Positions 1 through 5,799 of a DNA stretch of 6,119 bases are shown here, piece after piece. Positions within the stretch are counted from its first letter, which is position 1; each line of letters starts with the position of its first letter. Source of the DNA: Hyphomicrobiales bacterium (GTDB lineage: Bacteria; Pseudomonadota; Alphaproteobacteria; Rhizobiales; Xanthobacteraceae). The position numbers and the translations under genes were made by a program. The notes beneath the pieces were generated by a model. That model worked only from the letters and a program-made list of their open reading frames with translations, searched no databases and was not told the DNA's origin. The DNA is taken from NCBI GenBank assembly GCA_017304505.1, contig JAFKKQ010000225.1, positions 1 to 6,119 on the forward strand, in the 5' to 3' direction.

Positions 1-761
1 ATCTCTCGGAGCCCGTAATAGCCGGCCCGGGCGTCATGCAACGCACCCGAGATCTGCGCCGAGCCCCAGGCCTGGTCGATGCGCAGGTTGGCGACGATGT
101 CCGTCAGACCCACGCTCGGCGTGCTGCCCGTAGAGGTGAGCGAAATGCCGCCCATATTGTCAGCGACCGTATTGCCGAGGGTGTTGCTGTACGGGTTGCC
201 GGTGAGGGCATCCACAGTGCTCGCACGGCGGCTCTGCTCGGCCGCGATCGTGGCCGACAGACCGTTGCCGAACTGTGCGGTATAGCCCGCCACCATCTGG
301 CCCGCGTCGCCGGTGCTCGAGTTGTAGTTGAAGCCGGCGTTGTAGGCGACAGCCGCGGTGTTGGCGAAGTCGAAGAACGACACCGCCTTGCCGAAGGTGA
401 AGCCGGCGAGCTGGATGAAGCCGCGGGTCATGTAGACGTTCGGGGCCGTCGACGGCGCCAGCGTCGAATCCTGCTGGAAGCCCATCAACAGGTAGGTCCG
501 CAAGGTGCCGTAGGCGGTCTGCTGGCGGGTGTCGAACGTCGCCACCGCGCGCGTGCGCATGGCGTAGTCCTGGGTGTCGAGGCGGGTGCCGCGGCCGCCG
601 GCGCCAGAGAACGGACCGGCCGAGATGCTCGAACCCTGACCGAAGTCCTGCTGGAAGCGGATGTAGCTGCCCACCTTCATGCAGATGTCGGTGCCGGGAA
701 CGTAGTAGAACCCTGCGCCGTACAGGGAGCAGACCTTCACGTATTCGGCGGTCTTGGCCTC
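1..761 (-). pseudogene. Outer-membrane porin (alphaproteobacterial Porin_2 type), 5' end lost, 3' end beyond the window
   Basis: Porins of this family form trimeric beta-barrels in the outer membrane that pass small hydrophilic solutes. Read on the minus strand from 761 to 3, 253 codons run without a stop. They begin EAKTAEYVKVCSLYGAGFYY, the start of a mature rhizobial porin with the cysteine pair (C11, C27) and a PGTDIC segment. After that come alternating aromatic and small residues typical of barrel strands, such as FGKAVSFFDFAN and MVAGYTAQFGNGLSA. The gene normally starts with a signal peptide ending in AAD-L-P just before this point. Here a TGA (762-764) directly precedes the first codon, and no upstream frame gives a convincing signal peptide. 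The first in-frame ATG is codon 28 (678-680), far too late for export. I infer a decayed or broken gene. The family call is firm; the pseudogene call would fall if an intact start were shown. Confidence 0.8.
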
Positions 762-955
762 TCAGGCAGTCCGCGGCCATTGATGACAAAAGAAAAAAAT
801 CGCTGCACGCGGCACGCGCTGCAAAACTTCCGCACGCGCGCTCCCGGTGTCCGCTCGGTTGACACACCGTCGATCAGCGCAAAACGCCACGTTCTATGGG
901 TTTTCTTCTCATAGCTCGCGACGAATACGCTCCCGGTATCGCCTCGGTGGCTGGG

Positions 956-969
956 ATTTTGCGCAAAAT
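956..969. repeat. Perfect 14-bp palindrome
   Basis: ATTTTGCGCAAAAT reads identically on both strands, with no spacer. It lies 95 bp beyond the integrase stop codon. It could be a dimeric protein-binding site or chance. There is no gene start nearby on either strand that it clearly serves. Confidence 0.5.
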
Positions 970-987
970 AAAACACACAGCAACATC

Positions 988-1005
988 CCGTTTCAGCCGA
1001 AACGG
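988..1005. repeat. Short hairpin downstream of the integrase gene
   Basis: CCGTTTC, a four-base loop AGCC, then GAAACGG form a perfect 7-bp stem. On the minus strand it lies about 60 bp past the integrase stop. It is followed by a T-rich but interrupted tract instead of a clean run of T, so a rho-independent terminator is possible but not convincing. Confidence 0.4.
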
Positions 1006-1063
1006 AACGCTGCCGCACACGCCGGTGCGCAGCCTTTTATTCAACGATGTTTTTAATTTTAGG

Positions 1064-2359
1064 TTACTGAGCGCCGACCGTTAGCGCCGGACTGTCGCAG
1101 TGTGCAAACGGCTGCGTCGCCCCTTGAGTTGCGCTCGCCACCACCTCGCCGACCGATTCAGCCGCCTCATGCAGCGTGTCGGGCAAAAGGTGGGCATAGC
1201 GCTGGGTATAGCGCGCATGGCCATGCCCCAATAGTTCCTGCACCACGTAAAGCGATATGCCGCGGTTCACCAGGAAGCTTGCAAACGAGTGGCGGAGATC
1301 GTGCAGCCGAAGATCGGGCAACCCCGCGCGCTCGCGAATGCGGTTCCAAGGGAAAAAAAGCGAGGGCGGCGGTGCGCCTGTCACCCCCGACGGCACGATA
1401 TAGGGGCCGGGAATTTCAGACCGCATCCGGCGGAGAAGCTCCAGCGCGGCGTTGTTAAGCGCAATCGTGCGCGGCTTTCCCGACTTGGAGAGCGGTACCA
1501 AAAGTTTTCGCTTCTCCCAGTCGACGTAATCCCATCGCGCTTGCGTAATCTCGTTACGCCTGGCTCCTGTCAGCAGGAGCAGCATGATGGCCCGCGCCGC
1601 AACGCGGTTCTCGTCCTTCTCGATCGATACGATCAGCCGCTGCATTTCCTCGAACGACAGGAATCGTTCGCGCGTGACGTCGGGAGCCAACGCGATGCCG
1701 GCCGTGGGGTTTTCGGTAATTCCAGGCACGCGCCATTTCCGAGCCAGATTGAACAGATGACGCAGCACGATGACGACGCGGTTCGTCGTCCCAGTTGCAT
1801 AACCCTTCTTCTGCATATTCTGCACGATCGTCATGATCTGATCGGCTCGCAGAACATCGATGAAAGTCGCCCCCAGCACCGGCTGCACGTGCACGCGCAG
1901 CACCGTTTCGTCGGTCGTCCAACTGCGCTTGTAGCTCTTGATGTGCGGCAGATAGCGGTCCCGCACAAATTCCGCGAGCGTCGGCACAGTGCGAAGTTCG
2001 GCGCGGCGGTCCTGCGGATCGGTGATCCCCGTCAGGACCTCGGCGACAACCGCCCGGCCTTTGCGGCGAGCCGCGGCCAGCGACAGCATGTTGGCCGGCC
2101 CGATTTTGAATTGACGTTCCCGACCGCGAATATCGCTGTAACGCTGATAGTAGGTCTTGCCCCCGGAACAGCGCACCTCGAGCAGGAAGCCCCGTTGCGC
2201 GCAATCGAAGTACTCAATCTTCTTCTGCCCGTCCGGACACGCGACGGATTTCACAAACGCTGTCGACAACGGGCCGGAAAGAACGCACAATATAACCTGT
2301 GCACGACTGGTGTCTCTTAAGTCCGATATTAATATATCAAAGAATATCAAAGTAGACAT
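1064..2359 (-). CDS. Tyrosine recombinase / phage-type site-specific integrase
   Basis: Cuts and rejoins DNA at attachment sites through a covalent 3'-phosphotyrosine intermediate, integrating or excising a prophage or island. The 431-residue product has an N-terminal arm-binding region (about 35-110), a core-binding SAM-like domain (about 127-215, from PTLAEFVRDRYLPHIKSYKR) and a catalytic domain (about 232-395). The whole catalytic set is visible: R267 in TGARRNE, K292 in the SKSGKPR hairpin, H353 and R356 in HDLRHSF, H379 in LLGH, and nucleophile Y388 in TQRYAHL. It should therefore be active if expressed. Family similarity seems to begin near residue 35 (FVKSVACPDGQKK). The first 30 residues come from AT-rich DNA and have no good ribosome site, so TTG at residue 24 or 31 are alternative starts. 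It is divergent from the AraC gene, and its 3' end faces the broken porin. No excisionase gene was seen. Confidence 0.95.
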   Translation of the reverse strand: MSTLIFFDILISDLRDTSRAQVILCVLSGPLSTAFVKSVACPDGQKKIEYFDCAQRGFLLEVRCSGGKTYYQRYSDIRGRERQFKIGPANMLSLAAARRKGRAVVAEVLTGITDPQDRRAELRTVPTLAEFVRDRYLPHIKSYKRSWTTDETVLRVHVQPVLGATFIDVLRADQIMTIVQNMQKKGYATGTTNRVVIVLRHLFNLARKWRVPGITENPTAGIALAPDVTRERFLSFEEMQRLIVSIEKDENRVAARAIMLLLLTGARRNEITQARWDYVDWEKRKLLVPLSKSGKPRTIALNNAALELLRRMRSEIPGPYIVPSGVTGAPPPSLFFPWNRIRERAGLPDLRLHDLRHSFASFLVNRGISLYVVQELLGHGHARYTQRYAHLLPDTLHEAAESVGEVVASATQGATQPFAHCDSPALTVGAQ

Positions 2360-2387
2360 TGCCGCATCATTTTCGATCTATAACAGC

Positions 2388-2393
2388 ATTATA
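2388..2393 (-). promoter_or_regulatory. Candidate -10 box of the integrase promoter
   Basis: On the minus strand this is a perfect TATAAT, 28 bp upstream of the ATG at 2359, inside the AT-rich patch. No good -35 element is found 16-18 bp further upstream, so the promoter is tentative. If transcription starts just downstream, near 2380, the leader is short and the ATG at 2359 is usable. Confidence 0.3.
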
Positions 2394-2395
2394 AA

Positions 2396-2428
2396 TCATA
2401 GCACGATCTGACGAAGAGACTGCGACAT
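2396..2428 (-). CDS. Possible 10-residue leader peptide upstream of the integrase
   Basis: A tiny ORF, MSQSLRQIVL, starts at ATG 2426-2428 and ends in TGA at 2396-2398. It is preceded by GAGAGGACAGG, the best Shine-Dalgarno-like sequence in this intergenic region and better than anything in front of the integrase itself. It has no known function. It could be a leader peptide, the stump of a gene cut by rearrangement, or chance. It lies upstream of the TATAAT noted above, so it would need an earlier promoter. Confidence 0.25.
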   Translation of the reverse strand: MSQSLRQIVL

Positions 2429-2465
2429 CCTGTCCTCTCTCTTGGGAAATTCCGGCTTAATCGCA

Positions 2466-2494
2466 GCACGAGCGCTCCCGCGATGCGTTCGTGC
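2466..2494. repeat. Stem-loop in the integrase/AraC divergent region
   Basis: GCACGAGCGC, nine loop bases, then GCGTTCGTGC form a 10-bp stem with a single G-T wobble in RNA, or one mismatch as a DNA inverted repeat. No T-run follows on either strand, so it is unlikely to be a simple terminator. Its position between two divergent genes fits an operator or a structured leader; this is inference. Confidence 0.45.
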
Positions 2495-2630
2495 CATCGA
2501 GAGAGTGCGCTGTTTGGCTGCAAAATGAAGCAGCACCATTCGTTTCTTTGAGCACTCGACCTGACGTTGTGGCTTTTCCGCGGCATCAAGCCGCATTGGC
2601 CTGCTTGCCGAGCTAGAGAAAGTTGCGCCT

Positions 2631-3509
2631 ATGCTAAGCAGCGTACAGCGCCTTAGCCGTGATACTGGGGCGGCTATCGACATTGATCTCTTCAAGCGAC
2701 GAACCTGGAACGGGTTTGCGGCTGATTTCGTGCGCATACCGGCTCCGGCTCTTTACGATTTCAAGACTGAAGGATCGTGCTATCGCATCTTGTTGTTGGA
2801 CCTCCACCGCACCGACGGTATTACCGTTGTGCCTGGCCTTCCACACAGCCTGAGCAAGAATCTCAGGCACAAGATTTCTTTTTTACCGCCGGGATGTCAT
2901 ATCGAGGGGTGGTGTGCGATCAACCGCCCGGCTGCAATCACGTCCGTCGTGATTGATCCTGACGTGGAATTCGGTCACTCCGTCGATCTGTCCAAACTTC
3001 CGCCGCGCATCGAGTTTGACGACCAGTTCCTGCGCGCCGCTATGCGCCGCATTCAAAACCTGCTCAGCAATCCGGCGCAAGACCCGCCCGGCTACGCCGA
3101 AACGCTTGTGGCGCTGCTGAGCTTCGACCTCCTTCGCCAGGCCGGAGGCCGATTACCGCGACCGCCGGCGGCGGGAGCTTTGAACCCGCAGCAAGTCCGC
3201 CTGGTGACCGATTATATCGAAGCGCATCTGTCGGAACGCCCACGCATCTCCGATCTCGCCGCGCTGGTGAATCTTACGCGATACCATTTCATGCGCGCAT
3301 TCAAGCTGGCTGTTGGCGTGCCACCCCATCAGTTCATGATCGGACGACGTGTCGAGCGGGCCAAGGAAATGCTCTCTGACCAGAAACAGACAATCGCCGG
3401 GGTCGCTCTGCGAACCGGATTCGGCACCTCACTCCAGCTTACCCGCGCGTTCCGGCGTGTCGTCGGCACAACGCCATCAGAGTTCCGTCGCCATATTGCA
3501 TTGAATTAA
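2631..3509 (+). CDS. AraC/XylS-family transcriptional regulator
   Basis: A DNA-binding regulator of 292 residues, normal for the family. The C-terminal 100 residues form the double helix-turn-helix domain. The first HTH is at about 206-227 (RISDLAALVNLTRYHFMRAF), followed by GVPPHQFMIGRRVERAKEML. The second is at about 254-275 (TIAGVALRTGFGTSLQLTRA), closed by the family signature FRRVVGTTPSEFRR. The N-terminal half (1-170) is a divergent sensor domain with cupin-like beta segments; its ligand cannot be read from the sequence. The only ATG that keeps the full N-terminus is at 2631. The gene is transcribed away from the integrase and toward hpnA, but 425 bp separate it from hpnA, so a shared operon is not implied. 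The target genes are unknown; the flanking genes are the first candidates because many AraC proteins act locally. Confidence 0.93.
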   Translation: MLSSVQRLSRDTGAAIDIDLFKRRTWNGFAADFVRIPAPALYDFKTEGSCYRILLLDLHRTDGITVVPGLPHSLSKNLRHKISFLPPGCHIEGWCAINRPAAITSVVIDPDVEFGHSVDLSKLPPRIEFDDQFLRAAMRRIQNLLSNPAQDPPGYAETLVALLSFDLLRQAGGRLPRPPAAGALNPQQVRLVTDYIEAHLSERPRISDLAALVNLTRYHFMRAFKLAVGVPPHQFMIGRRVERAKEMLSDQKQTIAGVALRTGFGTSLQLTRAFRRVVGTTPSEFRRHIALN

Positions 3510-3750
3510 CCGCTCCGGTGGAGAGAGCGATCGGGTAGCTTCCGGGGCCCGTAGACACAATGCGTGGCGCGGCGGTGGCCAATTTCGATCCAACAGCCGT
3601 CCGTCATAAGCTCCCTCATCGCAGACCCGCTCCTGCAAATCCTCATCGCGCGGCACAAATTCGGCGTCTTGGCCCAACGCCGAAAGACGGAATGAATGGG
3701 CGCGGCACCGCCCGCCAGCCCCTATCGCCTCCATTCGAGCCGTATGCTTA

Positions 3751-3775
3751 CATGACGATTGACCTTGAGGTCATG
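3751..3775. promoter_or_regulatory. Nested inverted repeat, candidate operator upstream of hpnA
   Basis: Two dyads overlap. The inner one is TGACCT-TG-AGGTCA (3760-3773), with perfect half-sites and a 2-bp spacer. The outer one is CATGAC (3751-3756) paired with GTCATG (3770-3775). A TTGACC at 3759-3764 lies across the left half-site and could be a -35 element, but no good -10 follows. The site lies about 160 bp upstream of hpnA. A dimeric regulator site is plausible; which protein would bind is unknown. Confidence 0.4.
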
Positions 3776-3810
3776 AACAGATTCAAACCCGCCGCTTTGA
3801 GGGAACCACG

Positions 3811-3930
3811 ATGAATGCCTTGGCGATGGCGGGATATACCCTCTGCAGAAGATCTACCCCGCAGACGTCCTCACCTCACTCACCGGGCGCCAGACCAACA
3901 AATTTCGGCCAGATGAGCAGGGCGTCATAA
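3811..3930 (+). CDS. Small ORF of 39 residues directly upstream of hpnA, unknown
   Basis: The ORF begins at an ATG with GAGGGA about seven bases upstream, a good ribosome-binding sequence, and stops at TAA 3928-3930, only 4 bp before the hpnA ATG. That spacing would allow translational coupling, and hpnA itself has only a weak, distant ribosome site. The product (MNALAMAGYTLCRRSTPQTS...) is rich in Ser, Thr, Pro and Arg, with no recognised motif, no signal peptide and no membrane segment. A competing frame (3801-3974) reads as more protein-like, for example IYPLQKIYPADVLTSLTGRQ, but lacks a start and runs into hpnA. So this may be a leader ORF, a relic of a lost gene, or chance. Confidence 0.3.
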   Translation: MNALAMAGYTLCRRSTPQTSSPHSPGARPTNFGQMSRAS

Positions 3931-3934
3931 AATC

Positions 3935-4978
3935 ATGTGCGCAGCATCACTTGCCCCCGACCGGGTCCTGGTGACCGGTGCCAGCGGCTTTGTCGGCTCG
4001 GCAATCGCAACGGTCTTCCGCCAGAACGGCTTCCGGGTCCGCGTGCTGGCGCGGTCCTCAAGCCCGCGCACCAACATCGATCCGCGCGACGAGGTCTTTG
4101 TAGGTGACCTCCTGGACCGCGCCTCTCTCGCCGCCGCAGTGCAGGGCGCCCGCTACCTCATTCATGCCGCTGCAGACTACCGGCTGTGGACGCCCTCGCC
4201 TGATGATCTGATGCGCGCCAATGTCGACGGCACGCGCGCCATCATGGAGGAAGCGTTACGCGCCGGGGTCGAGCGCGTGGTCTATACCAGTTCCGTCGCG
4301 ACCTTCGATCTGCGAAGAGGCGGCATTGCCGACGAAACACGCCCACTCCCCGCGGACGCCGCGGTAGGCGCCTACAAACGCAGCAAGGTGATCGCGGAAA
4401 ATGTCGTTGCCGATATGGTCGCTCGCGACAGCTTGCCGGCCGTGATCGTCAACCCCTCTACCCCGATCGGTCCGCGTGATGTGCGCCCAACCCCGACCGG
4501 CCGCATCGTCATCGAGGCGGCATCGGGGCGGATGCCGGCGTTTGTCGAGACAGGGTTGAATTTTGCCCACGTCGATGACGTCGCCGAGGGGCATTTGGCG
4601 GCCCTGCGCCGTGGGCGGATCGGCGAGCGCTACATTCTGGGCGGCGAGAACGTCACACTGCGGCAGGTGCTGACGGATATTGCCAACATCGTCGGCGGCC
4701 GCCCGCCGTTGATGCGCCTACCGCGCGCGGCCGTCTATCCGATCGCATTCGGTGCCGAACTCGCAGCGCGCTTCACCGGCCGCGAACCATTTGCGACCAT
4801 CGATGGGCTGCGGATGTCGCGCTACATGATGCACTTCAATGACGCCAAGGCGCGCCGCGAGTTGGGTTATACGTCGCGCGATTATCGCTTTGCGCTGCGC
4901 GAAGCGATCGAATGGTTTATCCAGGCAGGCTACATGAAGTGCCCGGCGACAATGGAACAGGCTCAAAAATCGGCGTAG
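3935..4978 (+). CDS. hpnA: HpnA, hopanoid-associated NAD(P)-dependent sugar epimerase-like protein
   Basis: An extended short-chain dehydrogenase/reductase of 347 residues; the precise reaction in hopanoid metabolism has not been settled. The Rossmann fold opens with RVLVTGASGFVG (about 10-21), the glycine-rich NAD(P) motif. An acidic loop follows (VGDLLDRASL, 56-65). The catalytic set is visible as TSS (118-120) and YKRSK with Y147 and K151. NPSTPIGPRD (173-182) and NFAHVDDVAEGHLAAL (209-224) are typical of this family. The C-terminal part (about 235-347) is the substrate-binding region. The start at 3935 puts nine residues before the first strand. The ribosome site is weak, and a small ORF ends 4 bp upstream. 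Its last 16 bp overlap the end of the convergent hpnK. Its place next to hpnK and hpnJ supports the hopanoid role; a general sugar epimerase is the alternative. Confidence 0.88.
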   Translation: MCAASLAPDRVLVTGASGFVGSAIATVFRQNGFRVRVLARSSSPRTNIDPRDEVFVGDLLDRASLAAAVQGARYLIHAAADYRLWTPSPDDLMRANVDGTRAIMEEALRAGVERVVYTSSVATFDLRRGGIADETRPLPADAAVGAYKRSKVIAENVVADMVARDSLPAVIVNPSTPIGPRDVRPTPTGRIVIEAASGRMPAFVETGLNFAHVDDVAEGHLAALRRGRIGERYILGGENVTLRQVLTDIANIVGGRPPLMRLPRAAVYPIAFGAELAARFTGREPFATIDGLRMSRYMMHFNDAKARRELGYTSRDYRFALREAIEWFIQAGYMKCPATMEQAQKSA

Positions 4979-5799
4979 CCACCGATCGTCACGTCGCCGC
5001 GCCGAGCCATTGCGATAACGCCGGGTGCTGTCAGCGCAGTAAGCTCTTCGACATAACGATAGCCGGGGGCATGGCCTGGAAAATCGTTTCGGATCGCCGG
5101 GTGGAAATAAATTTCGGTGCGTCCTTCCGGAACCATGCGAAGGACGCCTTCCACTCGCTCAGCCGTCATTGCGCCGGACCAAGCAAGGCCGAACACCGCA
5201 TCCGGCGTGCGCAGGCCCACTCGCCGGGCGCGAGTGCCAAGCATCCTGATCCAAGGCGCGGAAATCCAGGCTACCCCTGCACGGCCGGCGGGCTGCACCT
5301 TCGCCAGAACCGCGCGCGGCTCGAGCGGCACCCGCAGCGCCGTCATGCCGTAGCGCTTCCCCGCCGCCAGAATCGCACTGGCGATGCTTGGATGAAGGTG
5401 GAAATGCCGGTGCGCGTTGACGTGATCGAGCGGCAGCCCCGTGGCCCGATAAGCCGCGAACTGCGCTTCGACCTCGGCAACCATCTGCCGGCGCGCGGAG
5501 GGCCGCGTAAAAATGTCGAAGCCGAGCTTGGCGATATCGGTGCGGAAGCGGCCATCGTCGCCGACGAGATCGGGCAGCCGTTCCGGCGGCAAGGTCGGCA
5601 CGCCGTCGACCAGAACCAGATGCAGGCCGACGCGCAACGACGGCAAGCGCCGCGCCCGCGCAACCGCGTCGGCTGCACCGAGCCCCGACACCATCAGGCT
5701 CGTCGCGGACAAGATGCCGTCGCGATGCGCGATTTCGACGGCCTCGTTGACTTCGGCCGCCATGCCGAAGTCGTCGGCCGTGACGACGAGTTGTTTCAG
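4963..5799 (-). CDS. hpnK: HpnK, YdjC-type deacetylase of hopanoid head-group synthesis (CTG start proposed)
   Basis: HpnK proteins are ChbG/YdjC-fold metal-dependent deacetylases. Work on bacteriohopanetetrol cyclitol ether assigns HpnK the deacetylation of the N-acetylglucosaminyl hopanoid made by HpnI. From the proposed start the product has 278 residues. It opens LKQLVVTADDFG, with the metal/catalytic Asp pair at 9-10, then GLHLVLVDG (H60), the His cluster NAHRHFHLH (about 128-136) and EIYFHPA (H233). The nearest ATG (5761-5763) would delete the Asp pair and has no ribosome site. No ATG, GTG or TTG lies in frame upstream over the next 100 bp. CTG at 5797-5799 has GAGG seven bases upstream (5807-5810) and overlaps the hpnJ stop as CTGA, where an ATGA junction is usual. 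I therefore choose CTG. Translation is probably coupled to hpnJ. Confidence 0.88.
   Translation of the reverse strand: MKQLVVTADDFGMAAEVNEAVEIAHRDGILSATSLMVSGLGAADAVARARRLPSLRVGLHLVLVDGVPTLPPERLPDLVGDDGRFRTDIAKLGFDIFTRPSARRQMVAEVEAQFAAYRATGLPLDHVNAHRHFHLHPSIASAILAAGKRYGMTALRVPLEPRAVLAKVQPAGRAGVAWISAPWIRMLGTRARRVGLRTPDAVFGLAWSGAMTAERVEGVLRMVPEGRTEIYFHPAIRNDFPGHAPGYRYVEELTALTAPGVIAMARRGDVTIGGYADF

Larger units (their letters stand above)
762..1063. other. Non-coding stretch between porin remnant and integrase 3' end
   Basis: About 300 bp, visibly more AT-rich than the flanking genes, without a convincing gene. Open frames on both strands here show no recognisable motif. The porin-facing end (about 762-780) still resembles the codons for AADLPE, but with small insertions and deletions. 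The middle holds a perfect palindrome (956-969) and a hairpin (988-1005), listed separately. No tRNA or other classical integration target was recognised. It may contain the edge of an integrated element, since the integrase gene ends here; this is inference. Confidence 0.5.
2360..2630. promoter_or_regulatory. Divergent intergenic region between integrase and AraC genes
   Basis: This 271-bp gap should hold the promoters of both flanking genes. The integrase-proximal third (about 2360-2400) is strongly AT-rich; the remainder returns to the GC level of the host. It contains a -10-like box, a small leader ORF and a stem-loop, listed separately. I could not assign a convincing promoter for the AraC gene. 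Its start at 2631 is preceded by only a loose purine stretch (AGAGAAAG) about 10 bases upstream. Confidence 0.5.
3510..3934. other. 425-bp region without a confident gene, upstream of hpnA
   Basis: Several overlapping open frames exist: plus-strand 3560-3814, plus-strand 3564-3695 from a GTG, and minus-strand 3477-3734. Each ends with no recognisable domain, and none has a clear ribosome site. Their third-position GC is similar, so codon use does not decide between them. The minus-strand frame also overlaps the end of the AraC gene. The region may contain a degraded gene. Its right half holds an inverted repeat (3751-3775) and a small ORF (3811-3930), listed separately. No clear terminator for the AraC gene was found. 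Confidence 0.5.

Noticed and set aside
160..867. 235-codon minus-strand open frame over the porin
   Set aside because: It is out of frame with the clear porin reading. Its Arg/His-rich product is typical of a shifted GC-rich frame, and its N-terminal part is not a credible signal peptide.
36..914. 292-codon plus-strand open frame
   Set aside because: It is antisense to the porin for most of its length, is rich in Arg, Val and Gly, and has no domain. The minus-strand porin frame explains the DNA.
762..1063. tRNA or tmRNA 3' end as an integration target
   Set aside because: No cloverleaf, T-loop consensus or CCA-proximal acceptor stem was found here or in the other intergenic gaps.
1289..2320. 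343-codon plus-strand open frame
   Set aside because: It is entirely antisense to the integrase, whose catalytic residues are complete on the minus strand.
2396..2737. 113-codon minus-strand open frame between integrase and AraC
   Set aside because: It overlaps the AraC start antisense and has no recognisable domain. Only its last 10 codons have a good ribosome site, and those are listed as a tentative leader ORF.
3477..3734. 85-codon minus-strand open frame with acidic segments
   Set aside because: Its composition is plausible, but it overlaps the AraC 3' end, lacks a ribosome site and matches nothing I recognise, so it is mentioned only in the region note.
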